From contig JAMYFF010000009.1 of assembly GCA_024128875.1 (NCBI GenBank), positions 1 through 64,000 of the forward strand: a stretch of DNA of 64,000 nucleotides, given 5' to 3'. Positions 51,244-59,143 of the stretch are shown here, piece by piece. Within the stretch, counting starts at the first letter, position 1; each line of letters starts with the position of its first letter. Under the pieces are notes generated by a model that ran no database searches, was not told where the DNA came from, and worked only from the letters and a program-made list of their open reading frames with translations. This DNA is from Salinilacustrithrix flava. Its GTDB lineage: Bacteria; Actinomycetota; Acidimicrobiia; Acidimicrobiales; Salinilacustritrichaceae. The translations under genes were made by a program, and so were the position numbers.

Positions 51244-52272
51244 ATGCCCGGCATCGAGGTGCACCAGGTCACCGAGGACCGCCCCGACCTCCTGGAGGCA
51301 CTGGTCGCGGTGCGCGCCGTCACCGATCGCGAGGTCAACCCCGATGACCCGCCGGCGCCGGCGGAGGAGGTCGCCCCGGAGCTGTTCAGCGAGTGGGCGA
51401 TGGTCCGCCACGTCGGGTTCGTGGCGTCGGTCGACGGGTCCCCCGCCGGTGAGCTCGGTCTGGCTGCGGAGAAGACGGAGGAGAACGCCCACATGGTCGA
51501 CGTGGAGTGGCTCGCCGTCGACCCGCTCCATCGACGTCGAGGGGTGGCCGACGCCCTGCTGCGCACCGGGCTCGGTTGGGCCGAGGACCACGGCCGGAGC
51601 GCTGCGGTGCTCTGGGCGCCGACGCTGCCCGGCGGAGCCGGACGGGCCTACGCCGAGCGCTGCGGGGCCACGCTGCGCCTCGAGGAGCGGTGCAGCCGCC
51701 TGCCGGTCGCCGAGCTCGACCGGGTCCGCCAGGACGAGTGGCTGCGGGCCGGACGGGAGCGCACCGATGGCTACCGCATCGTGCAGTGGGTCGGCCCGAC
51801 ACCCGAGCAGCACCTCGAGGCGCTCGTCGCGGCCCACCGCGCCATGGAGGACATGCCGACCGACGAGCTCGACTGGACGGTGCCCCCGATGACGCCCGAG
51901 CGGCTGCGGTCCCGCGACGAGGTCTGGGCGGCTCGCGGCCGGTGCAACGTCTCGACGCTGGCCCTCGCACCCGACGGCGCGGCGGCCGGGCTGTCCGAGC
52001 TGCAGATCAACACCCATCGCCCGGAGCTCGCCGGGCAGGGCGACACCGGGGTCGTCGCCGACCATCGCGGCCACGGCCTCGGCCGGTGGCTGAAGGCGGA
52101 GAACCTCCGCCTGGCCCTGGACACCGAGCCGCGGATCCGGATCGTGGAGACCTACAACGCCGAGTCCAACCCGTGGATGCTGGACATCAACGTCGCCATG
52201 GGGTTCCGGCCCCACGTCGGGTACCAGGCCTTCCAGGGCGACGTCGCCGCCATGCGCAAGATCGTGGGCTGA
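51244..52272 (+). CDS. Tandem GNAT acetyltransferase
   Basis: 342 residues, two GNAT domains. The first, about 1-165, has V-E-W-L-A-V-D-P-L-H-R-R-R-G-V-A-D-A-L-L (motif A); the second, about 175-342, has T-G-V-V-A-D-H-R-G-H-G-L-G-R-W-L-K. Both acetyl-CoA loops (R-R-x-G-V/H-G and R-G-H-G-L-G) look intact. Similar double-GNAT proteins include mycothiol synthase, but the length and loop details do not prove it. Divergent from M20 with a 59-base gap. Confidence 0.82.
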   Translation: MPGIEVHQVTEDRPDLLEALVAVRAVTDREVNPDDPPAPAEEVAPELFSEWAMVRHVGFVASVDGSPAGELGLAAEKTEENAHMVDVEWLAVDPLHRRRGVADALLRTGLGWAEDHGRSAAVLWAPTLPGGAGRAYAERCGATLRLEERCSRLPVAELDRVRQDEWLRAGRERTDGYRIVQWVGPTPEQHLEALVAAHRAMEDMPTDELDWTVPPMTPERLRSRDEVWAARGRCNVSTLALAPDGAAAGLSELQINTHRPELAGQGDTGVVADHRGHGLGRWLKAENLRLALDTEPRIRIVETYNAESNPWMLDINVAMGFRPHVGYQAFQGDVAAMRKIVG

Positions 52273-52281
52273 CCGGCGCGG

Positions 52282-53268
52282 TCAGACCGGGTGGCGCAGC
52301 ACGACCTTGCCCAGCTGGTCGCCGCTGCGCAGCCGCTCGAGCGCGTCGGGGTAGTCGGCCCGGTCGAACACCTCGTCCACCGCCACGGGCAGGCCGAGGT
52401 CGACCAGGCGGGTGACGGCGTCGAACTCCTCGTAGGAGCCCATGGTCGAGCCGATGATCTCGATCTGCTTGAAGAACAGCTTGGGCAGGTCGACCTCGAC
52501 CTTCTGGCCCGACGTTCCCCCGCACACGGCGAGGCGCCCGCCCGGGACCAGCGACCGGACCGATGCGTCCCACGTCGCCGGGCCGACCGACTCGACCACG
52601 ACGTGGGCCTTCACCGGCCAGCTCGGCTCGGAGGAGTCGAAGCCGGCCGTGGCGCCCATGGCCACGGCCTGGTCGATCTTGGCCCGGTCGCGGGAGGTCA
52701 CGTAGACCTCGGCACCCATCCGCAGCGCGAGGGCCAGCGCGGCCATCGAGACACCGCCGCCGATGCCCACGACGAGCACCGTCTCCCCCGCCACCAGGCG
52801 GGCCCGTCGGAGCATGCGGTAGGCGGTGAGGGTGGCCAGCGGGTAGGCGGCGCACTCCTCCCAGGTGCGTGACTCGGGCTTCGGGACGATGTTGCGGGCC
52901 GGCACCACCACGCCGTCGGCGTGGCCACCCCAGCGCTGCTCGCCCAGGATCTGGAAGCCGCGGCCGACCGGTGCGTCGTTGCCGAGGTGCACGACCGCAT
53001 CCATCGTCGACACGGCGGGGTTCACGACGACCTCGGCCCCGACCTCGAGGTCGAGCCCCTCCCCCACGGCGTCGATCACGCCGGCCACGTCGCACCCCGG
53101 CACGTGGGGCAGCGTCGGCTTCGGCATGCCCCGGGTGAGCCACAGGTCCATGTGGTTGAGGGCGGAGGCCACCGGGCGCACCCGCACCTCGCCGTACCCC
53201 GGCTCGGGGGTGTCGATGGTGCCGAACCGGTAGCTGCCGGGCGACTCGTCCAGGATCCAGGCGTCCAT
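52282..53268 (-). CDS. Zinc-type MDR alcohol dehydrogenase/quinone reductase family
   Basis: 328 residues. N-terminal GroES-like domain with the L-P-H-V-P-G-C-D-V-A-G-V-I block and G-H-A-D-G-V-V-V, then a Rossmann domain with V-L-V-V-G-I-G-G-G-V-S about 160-170. The usual zinc Cys ligands at the catalytic site are not obvious (N-H-M-D in place of C-G-x-D), so it may be a zinc-independent reductase of the MDR superfamily. NADP-dependent reduction of an enone or aldehyde is likely. Start ATG 53268 agrees with the family; the frame upstream is unrelated. Confidence 0.85.
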   Translation of the reverse strand: MDAWILDESPGSYRFGTIDTPEPGYGEVRVRPVASALNHMDLWLTRGMPKPTLPHVPGCDVAGVIDAVGEGLDLEVGAEVVVNPAVSTMDAVVHLGNDAPVGRGFQILGEQRWGGHADGVVVPARNIVPKPESRTWEECAAYPLATLTAYRMLRRARLVAGETVLVVGIGGGVSMAALALALRMGAEVYVTSRDRAKIDQAVAMGATAGFDSSEPSWPVKAHVVVESVGPATWDASVRSLVPGGRLAVCGGTSGQKVEVDLPKLFFKQIEIIGSTMGSYEEFDAVTRLVDLGLPVAVDEVFDRADYPDALERLRSGDQLGKVVLRHPV

Positions 53269-53292
53269 GGCCGGCGATTCAACCGGAAATCT

Positions 53293-53327
53293 CGTGGATC
53301 GGTCACACCTGTGGTGACCGATCCACG
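53293..53327. terminator. Perfect 14-bp hairpin, terminator of helY operon
   Basis: CGTGGATCGGTCAC (53293-53306) pairs with GTGACCGATCCACG (53314-53327), 7-base loop. On the forward side it is followed by GGAATTTTCG, on the reverse by AGATTTCC. It lies directly after the stop of the lipid-kinase-like gene (reverse strand, 53337) and can end that transcript. Confidence 0.7.
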
Positions 53328-53336
53328 GAATTTTCG

Positions 53337-53948
53337 CTACACGACGACGGTGAGGGCGTCGGGCACCACCCGGATGGAGAGGGCCCTGGCCTCCCCCACC
53401 CGCTCGCCGTCGAGCCACACCGACGTTCCGGGGGCCAGATCGAGCTGCACGGCCTTCACCCGTCGCTCGCTGATGCCGGGGTGCGGGACGTGGGTGCCGG
53501 TGCGCAGGCGGCTGCGGGCCTTCCACCGGTCCCCGAGGGACAGGTCGGCCTCGAACAGGTCGAGGCGACCGTCGCCCGGGTGCGAACGCGGAGCGACGTC
53601 CCAGTCGCCGAGGAACTGCGCGTTCATGGCAGCCACGATCGGACCGCGCCACCACGATCGGCGGGCGACGAGGTGGGCGACGAAGAAGTGCAGCGAGCCG
53701 TCGACCAGGACCTCGCCGAGATCGACGGGCAGCGCCTGGGCCTCGGCGCTCCGCAGCCGGTCCTCCCGGCCGGAGGCCCCGCAGGTGCGGGCCAGGTCGC
53801 CGGCAAGGAGGCCGAGCGTCGGCACCGCTCGGTTCGCGCGGCGGGCCTCGGTGACGGCGCGGCGGGCCTCCAGGTCCGAGGCCACCACGATGCCGTCGTC
53901 GGGGAGGGCGCCCGGGCCGCCCCACGGCTCGCCCTTGCGGACCGTCAC
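53337..53948 (-). CDS. Diacylglycerol kinase/YegS C-terminal-like domain protein
   Basis: 203 residues from GTG 53948. The protein matches the C-terminal beta-sandwich of YegS/DgkB-type lipid kinases: A-A-M-N-A-Q-F-L-G-D, the P-G-D-G-R-L-D-L-F strand and the R-T-G-T-H-V-P-H-P-G-I turn with W-L-D-G-E-R-V-G near the end. The kinase domain with its G-G-D-G-T-x-x-E-V motif is absent. It could be a lipid-binding remnant or a regulatory subunit. The start overlaps the helY stop (GTGA), so both are translated together. A perfect hairpin follows its stop. Confidence 0.65.
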   Translation of the reverse strand: MTVRKGEPWGGPGALPDDGIVVASDLEARRAVTEARRANRAVPTLGLLAGDLARTCGASGREDRLRSAEAQALPVDLGEVLVDGSLHFFVAHLVARRSWWRGPIVAAMNAQFLGDWDVAPRSHPGDGRLDLFEADLSLGDRWKARSRLRTGTHVPHPGISERRVKAVQLDLAPGTSVWLDGERVGEARALSIRVVPDALTVVV

Positions 53949-56590
53949 GGGGACCGGTGCGTCGGATCCGCGTCGAGATCCTCGTCGTCGTCCACCGACG
54001 CGGATGCCGAGACCACGCCGCGCTCGAGGGCACCGACAGCGCGGCGAGCGGTGGCGCGAGTGACGTCGTCCGGGGCCAGCTGGGCGATCTGGCGCACGAG
54101 GTCGATCAGCTGGCGCACGGTGCGGACGAAGTCGCCGCCCGTCAGCTCCAGGTTGGTCTCCTCCAGCAGGTCGCCGAGACCCTCGCCGGCGCACCACTCG
54201 TGGGCGACGGCGCAGAAGCCGTGGTCGCTGCCCCGCGACCACGGCAGCCCGACGGCGTCCTCGGCCGCCTGCACCCGGCGCACGATGGAATCGATCTCGG
54301 CGGCGCGCTCGCGGACCCGGCGCGACGGGTAGCGCGCGGCCGGCGGCGGACCCGGTGCCCGGTGCTCGTACACGAGGGTGCTGGCGGCGGCGGCCAGCTC
54401 GGGCGCGTCGAGCCCGTCGAAGACGCCGTCGGCGATGGCCTCGGCCACCACCAGGTCGGCCTCGTGGTACACGCCGGCGAGGAGGCGCCCCCGGTCGGTG
54501 AGGGACCAGGTCTCGACGTAGCCGAACTGGTCGAGGACGTCGAGCACCCGGTCGAACTGCAGGCTCAGGGTGCTGGTCTGGCGCTCGATCCGCCGGGACA
54601 GCTCGTGCACCTCGCCTTCGAGGCGCAGGGCCCGGTCGAAGGCCCGCAGGTGGGCCTCGGCATCGGGGCACTCGGCCACCGGGTGGTCGACGGCCGGGAC
54701 GTCGGGGACGTGCTCCGAGCGTGCGGGCACCCGGATCCGCGCCAGGCGCGACGCGACCTGGCCCCGGAAGTCGCTGTCCTCGGGGAGGTAGGGCTCGGGC
54801 AGCTCGACCGCACCCAGGCGCTTGGGCGGCTGCTCGAAGTCGGCCATGCTCACCACCGCGACCTCGCGGGTCTCGGTGACGGCCTTGACCTTGATGCTCC
54901 CCTTGCGGAAGGCGACCGAGAGCACGGCGACGCGGGGCCCGTCCTCCAGGGCGATGACGTCGCCCGGCTTGAGCGACGCCAGCGCGTGCTCGAGCTGGGC
55001 CCGCCGCACCCGGCGGGGCGCGGTCGCCCCGAGCAGCTCCCGGTACTCGCCGACGTCGCCGAGGTCGCAGGTCGCCTCGGCCTGCACGGCCCGGAGGTTC
55101 TGCCGCCGCTTGTCGAGGCGCCGTTCGAGCACGACCACGGCCTTGTCCGCCTGGTACTGCGCCAGCGACTGGTTGAGCAGGCGGCGGGCCTCGTCGCGCT
55201 CGTGGCGCCGGATCAGGTTGACGGCCATGTTGTAGGTGGGGCGGAAGGCCGACCGCAGCACGAAGGTGCGGCTCCCGGCGAGGCCGGCGATCTGCCCGAA
55301 GCTGATGAACGGCGACCACAGCACGATGGCCGTGCCGTGGGTGTCGATGCCGCGACGCCCGGCCCGGCCCGTCAGCTGGGTGTACTCCGAGGGTGTCAGC
55401 AGCTCCCGCCGCTCGCCGTTGAACTTGGTCATCCGCTCGATGACCACGGCCCGGGCCGGCATGTTGATGCCGAGGGCGAGGGTCTCGGTGGCGAAGACGA
55501 CCTTGACCAGGCCCCGCACGAAGCAGGCCTCGACCGCCTCCTTGAACGGCGGCACGTGGCCCGCGTGGTGGGCGGCAACGCCCGCCTCGAGGCCGGCCAG
55601 CCAGCGGTCGGCGTCGAGGGCGTCGAGGTCGTGGTCGGTCAGGGAGGTGAGGTGGTCCTCGGCGATCCGGCGGATCTGGGCGCGCTCGTCGCTGGTGGTG
55701 AGGCGCACGCCAGCATCGAGGCAGCCCTTCACGGCGTCGTCGCACGCGGCCCGGCTGAAGATGAACACGATGGCGGGGAGCAGCTCGTCGTCCTCGAGCA
55801 CGTCGAGCACGTCGAGACGGTTCGGCGTGTACCACGGGCTCCGGGGCCGGCCCCGCCCCCGCTGCTGTCGACCACCGTGCCTGGTCGGGCCGCGCGAGTC
55901 GATGTCGAAGCGCTCGCCCTCCGGGTTCGGGCGGCCGTCGACGAGGGTGTCCAGCAGGTGCAGCCGGTCGCTCGTCTTGTCACCGACCAGGTAGGTGTTG
56001 GCCAGCTCCACCGGACGGGTCTGCTCGACCACCACGTCGGTGGGCCCGCGCACCGTGGCCAGCCAGTCGCCGATGTCGTGGGCGTTGGAGACCGTCGCCG
56101 ACAGGCAGACGAGCTGGACGTGCTCGGGGAGGTGGACGATGACCTCCTCCCAGACCGGCCCCCGGAAGCTGTCCTGGAGGTAGTGGACCTCGTCGAGGAC
56201 GACCACGGCCAGGTCGTCGAGCGAACGACCGGCGTAGATCATGTTCCGGAGCACCTCGGTGGTCATGACCACCGCGGGGGCATCGCCGTCGATCGAGTTG
56301 TCGCCGGTGAGCAGTCCGACGCGCCCGCTGCCGTAGCGGTGGCGCAGGTCGCCGAACTTCTGGTTCGACAGCGCCTTGATGGGCGTGGTGTAGAAGGCGC
56401 GCAGGCCCCGGTCCATGGCCTGGGCCACCGCGTAGTCGGCCACGACGGTCTTGCCTGCGCCGGTCGGCGCGCTGACGAGCACGGATCGGCCCTCGTCGAG
56501 GGCGTCGGCGGCCCGGCGCTGGAACCCGTCCAGCGCGAAGGAGTAGCTCTCGAGCAGGGCCTGGGTGTGGGGGCCGACGGGTCCGGTCAT
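53945..56590 (-). CDS. helY: Ski2-like DEAD/H helicase HelY
   Basis: 881 residues. Walker A S-A-P-T-G-A-G-K-T (40-48), D-E-V-H (133-136), L-S-A-T and Q-L-T-G-R-A-G-R-R-G (motif VI), so a Ski2/Mtr4-like helicase. The C-terminal third holds the DSHCT-like helical domain. It corresponds to mycobacterial helY (Rv2092c), which lies after tatA-tatC there as here. It should unwind RNA using ATP. ATGA overlap with tatC. Confidence 0.93.
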   Translation of the reverse strand: MTGPVGPHTQALLESYSFALDGFQRRAADALDEGRSVLVSAPTGAGKTVVADYAVAQAMDRGLRAFYTTPIKALSNQKFGDLRHRYGSGRVGLLTGDNSIDGDAPAVVMTTEVLRNMIYAGRSLDDLAVVVLDEVHYLQDSFRGPVWEEVIVHLPEHVQLVCLSATVSNAHDIGDWLATVRGPTDVVVEQTRPVELANTYLVGDKTSDRLHLLDTLVDGRPNPEGERFDIDSRGPTRHGGRQQRGRGRPRSPWYTPNRLDVLDVLEDDELLPAIVFIFSRAACDDAVKGCLDAGVRLTTSDERAQIRRIAEDHLTSLTDHDLDALDADRWLAGLEAGVAAHHAGHVPPFKEAVEACFVRGLVKVVFATETLALGINMPARAVVIERMTKFNGERRELLTPSEYTQLTGRAGRRGIDTHGTAIVLWSPFISFGQIAGLAGSRTFVLRSAFRPTYNMAVNLIRRHERDEARRLLNQSLAQYQADKAVVVLERRLDKRRQNLRAVQAEATCDLGDVGEYRELLGATAPRRVRRAQLEHALASLKPGDVIALEDGPRVAVLSVAFRKGSIKVKAVTETREVAVVSMADFEQPPKRLGAVELPEPYLPEDSDFRGQVASRLARIRVPARSEHVPDVPAVDHPVAECPDAEAHLRAFDRALRLEGEVHELSRRIERQTSTLSLQFDRVLDVLDQFGYVETWSLTDRGRLLAGVYHEADLVVAEAIADGVFDGLDAPELAAAASTLVYEHRAPGPPPAARYPSRRVRERAAEIDSIVRRVQAAEDAVGLPWSRGSDHGFCAVAHEWCAGEGLGDLLEETNLELTGGDFVRTVRQLIDLVRQIAQLAPDDVTRATARRAVGALERGVVSASASVDDDEDLDADPTHRSP

Positions 56591-57354
56591 GACGACAGGG
56601 TCGCTTCCTCCCGACGGCGCTTCCGGGTGAGCAGCATCCCGATGAGGATGGCGAGCTCGTAGAACAGGTACATCGGAACCGAGAGGATGCCGAGCGTGTA
56701 TGGATCACCCGACGGGGTGATGACGGCCACGAGCACGACGATGCCGAGGATCGCGTGCCGGCGGTACTTGCGCAGCGTCGAGGCCTCCACGATGCCTGCG
56801 AGCTGCAGGAAGATCAGCACGATCGGGAACTCGAAGCCCACGCCGAAGGCCAGCATCATGTACGTGATCAGCTCGAAGTAGGGCGCGGGCCGGAACTCCT
56901 GGTTGAGGCCCTCGCCGCCGACGTTGACCAGGAACTCGAGGGCCGGCGTCAGCGAGTAGAAGGCGAGCCCCGCGCCGAGCAGGAACAGCACCATTCCGGC
57001 GAACACGAACGGGTAGGCCCACTTCTTCTCGTGCGAGTAGAGGCCCGGGGTCACGAAGCGCCACACCTGCCAGAGCAGGACCGGCATGGCGATGGCGATG
57101 CCGCCGTACCCCGCGATCTTCAACCGGACCGAGAAGCCCTCGAGCGGCTCGGTCTGCAGGAGGAGGCAGTCGTCGACGGAGCTGCCCTGCAGGTCGCAGT
57201 ACGGGTCGAGGAGGATGTCGAAGATCTGGGGGTACAGGAACCAGGCCACCACAGCGCCGATGGCGATGGCGATGGCGCTCTTGATGATCCGGTCGCGCAG
57301 CTCGTAGAGGTGCTCGAGCATCGACATGCGACCCTCGGCGGTGTCATCCCTCAC
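56587..57354 (-). CDS. tatC: Sec-independent protein translocase TatC
   Basis: 255 residues, six transmembrane segments. Family motifs: E-H-L-Y-E-L-R-D-R at the N-terminus and F-G-V-G-F-E-F-P-I in the fourth part. GTG start overlapping the tatA stop (GTGA); the stop overlaps helY ATG (ATGA). It is the twin-arginine receptor and core of the translocase that exports folded proteins. Confidence 0.95.
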   Translation of the reverse strand: MRDDTAEGRMSMLEHLYELRDRIIKSAIAIAIGAVVAWFLYPQIFDILLDPYCDLQGSSVDDCLLLQTEPLEGFSVRLKIAGYGGIAIAMPVLLWQVWRFVTPGLYSHEKKWAYPFVFAGMVLFLLGAGLAFYSLTPALEFLVNVGGEGLNQEFRPAPYFELITYMMLAFGVGFEFPIVLIFLQLAGIVEASTLRKYRRHAILGIVVLVAVITPSGDPYTLGILSVPMYLFYELAILIGMLLTRKRRREEATLSS

Positions 57355-57707
57355 GTGTCCTGCTCGGCGTCGGTCTCGCTGGTGTCGGCGACGGCTTCGA
57401 TGGCATCGAGCTCGGCCTGGGCGGCAGCCATCGCCGCTCCGGGATCGGGTGCGGTGCCGGCGGCCTGGTTGGTGGCCGGGGCGCTGCCCCGCGCGGCCTG
57501 GTCGGCGGCGAGGCGCTCCCGCTCGGCGTCGCGCTCGGCTTCGTCGAGTGCGCTGCGCAGGTCGGTCTGGAAGCCTCGTGAGATCCGGCGCATCTCACCG
57601 ATGAAGGTGCCGAGCTGGCGCATCGCTCCGGGGAGCTTGTCGGGACCGAGGACCACGAGAGCGACGACGCCGATCACGATCAGCTCCATGCCGCCGACGT
57701 TGAACAT
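57351..57707 (-). CDS. Twin-arginine translocase TatA/TatB family subunit
   Basis: 118 residues. N-terminal transmembrane helix (about 6-22) with the F-G-P/L-G-P-D-K-L-P hinge (V-L-G-P-D-K-L-P), an amphipathic helix, and an Ala-rich acidic tail. The M-E-L-I-V-I-G start and hinge are nearer to TatB than to TatA. Forms part of the Tat translocase with TatC. A -10 TACACT lies 7 bases before ATG 57707. Confidence 0.88.
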   Translation of the reverse strand: MFNVGGMELIVIGVVALVVLGPDKLPGAMRQLGTFIGEMRRISRGFQTDLRSALDEAERDAERERLAADQAARGSAPATNQAAGTAPDPGAAMAAAQAELDAIEAVADTSETDAEQDT

Positions 57708-57714
57708 GGCGCGG

Positions 57715-57720
57715 AGTGTA
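57715..57720 (-). promoter_or_regulatory. -10 element TACACT, leaderless start of tatA-tatC-helY
   Basis: Reverse-strand TACACT, 7 bases, then ATG 57707. It would start the whole tat-helY operon. Confidence 0.55.
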
Positions 57721-57747
57721 CCGACGGGCCCAGGAGCCCCCGCTTCG

Positions 57748-57957
57748 TCAGCGGGCGGCCGTCCGGCCCGTGCCGGCGGTGCGGACGTCGTGCACGGCGC
57801 GCTGGACCTCGCCGATGCTGCGGACCTCGGCGCGCAGGCCGTCGAGCACCGCCTCGTCCCGCAGCGAGCGAGCGATGGCCACGCCGAGGACCACCAGCGC
57901 GGCGGTCACGAGCAGCAGGGGCAGCGCCGCGACAGCGATCCCCAGGGCGGCGGGCAC
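57748..57957 (-). CDS. Small membrane protein, 69 residues
   Basis: 69 residues from GTG 57957: one long hydrophobic segment (about 2-27), then a charged amphipathic tail ending in T-A-A-R. It starts 4 bases after the stop of the gene at 57962. It looks like a small TatA-like or regulatory membrane peptide, but has no glycine hinge, so I do not call it Tat. Function unknown. Confidence 0.6.
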   Translation of the reverse strand: MPAALGIAVAALPLLLVTAALVVLGVAIARSLRDEAVLDGLRAEVRSIGEVQRAVHDVRTAGTGRTAAR

Positions 57958-57961
57958 GACG

Positions 57962-58315
57962 TCAGCCGGCTTCGGTGGTGGAACCGCCGGGGGCGGGGTC
58001 GAGCAGCTCGCGCTGCCAGTCGTCGCCCTCGAGCAGCTCGTGGAAGTCGAGCAGGTCGTCGTGGGTGAACGCCGGCCCACCGTGGGGCTCGAACAGCTCG
58101 GACGGGATCGACCAGGCGGTGAGCTCGACGCCCGAGGCGACCAGCAGCTCCACGACCCGGGGCTCGGCGTCCTTGACGACCGACATGGCGCAGCTCGGGC
58201 ACCGGAAGACGTAGGACCCGGCGTCGTCGTCGATGCAGACCCGCACCCGGACGTCGTCCACGTGCAGCTCGACGTCGCCGCACTCCTCACAGCTCGCTCT
58301 GATGCGTGTCGCCAT
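57962..58315 (-). CDS. Zinc-ribbon domain protein, unknown function
   Basis: 117 residues. C-E-E-C (about 9-12) and C-P-S-C (about 38-41) form a zinc ribbon; between lies D-D-D-A-G-S-Y-V-F-R. The C-terminal half is acidic with Leu-rich helices. A strong GGGAGGGGA Shine-Dalgarno precedes ATG 58315, which is unusual here. No family known to me. Confidence 0.7.
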   Translation of the reverse strand: MATRIRASCEECGDVELHVDDVRVRVCIDDDAGSYVFRCPSCAMSVVKDAEPRVVELLVASGVELTAWSIPSELFEPHGGPAFTHDDLLDFHELLEGDDWQRELLDPAPGGSTTEAG

Positions 58316-58424
58316 CGTGGTCCCCTCCCAGGTCCCTCGCTCTCCTGCACCAAGCATCGGCAGGGGAGGCCGACCACTTGAGGCGATTCCCTCGCGTTCT
58401 GCCGGTCCTGCTTGGCTGGCCGCC

Positions 58425-59132
58425 ATGGCTCGGGTCGCCTCCCTCCGACAGCCGCCCATCGGCTTCGCCCACCGCGGCGCCCGAGCCCACGCGCCGGAGA
58501 ACACCCTGGACGCCTTCGCGCTGGCGGTGAAGCTCGGGGCGACCGGCCTGGAGAGCGACGTGTGGGTGACGGCCGACGGCGTGGCGGTGCTCGACCACGA
58601 CGGCGTCGTCCGCAAGGGGGTGCGGCGTCGCCCGATCGCCGACGTCCGGCGCGACGACCTCCCCGACCACATCCCCTCCCTCGCCGAGCTCTACGACCGC
58701 TGCGGGACCGACCTGCCCCTGTCCCTCGACGTGAAGGACGCCGCCGCCCTCGAGCCCACGCTCGCCGCCGCCCGCGACGCCGGCGCCGAGGAGCACCTCT
58801 GGCTCTGCCACCCGGACTGGGAGCTGGTGGCCACGTGGCGCCGTCCGGCCGAGGGCGCCAAGCTCGTCGACTCGACCCGCATGGCCAAGATCAAGGAGGG
58901 CCCGGAGCGCCGTGCGATGTCGCTGCGCGACGCCGGGATCGACTGCATCAACATGCACGAGACGGACTGGACGGGTGGCCTGACCACGCTGTTCCACCGC
59001 TTCGGCCTCGAGTGCTTCGGGTGGGACGCCCAGCTGCCTCGGACCCTCCGCCAGCTCATCGACCGCGGCGTCGACGGCGTCTACTCCGACCACGTCGACC
59101 GCATGGTCGACGCCCTCGCCGGCCGCCGCTGA
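58425..59132 (+). CDS. Glycerophosphodiester phosphodiesterase
   Basis: 235 residues. GDPD motif H-R-G-A-R-A-H-A-P-E-N-T (catalytic His and Glu near 17-27), E-S-D-V-W-V-T-A-D-G-V-A-V-L-D-H-D and D-G-V-Y-S-D near the end. It hydrolyses glycerophosphodiesters to glycerol 3-phosphate. No signal peptide, so cytosolic. Confidence 0.93.
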   Translation: MARVASLRQPPIGFAHRGARAHAPENTLDAFALAVKLGATGLESDVWVTADGVAVLDHDGVVRKGVRRRPIADVRRDDLPDHIPSLAELYDRCGTDLPLSLDVKDAAALEPTLAAARDAGAEEHLWLCHPDWELVATWRRPAEGAKLVDSTRMAKIKEGPERRAMSLRDAGIDCINMHETDWTGGLTTLFHRFGLECFGWDAQLPRTLRQLIDRGVDGVYSDHVDRMVDALAGRR

Positions 59133-59143
59133 CGTCCGCGCTG

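Noticed and set aside
53957-56662. 901-codon forward frame opposite helY
   Set aside because: HelY on the reverse strand has every helicase motif; the forward frame is a compositional shadow.
57748-57957. Second TatA-type gene
   Set aside because: One transmembrane segment but no glycine/proline hinge and no typical amphipathic helix; called only a small membrane protein.
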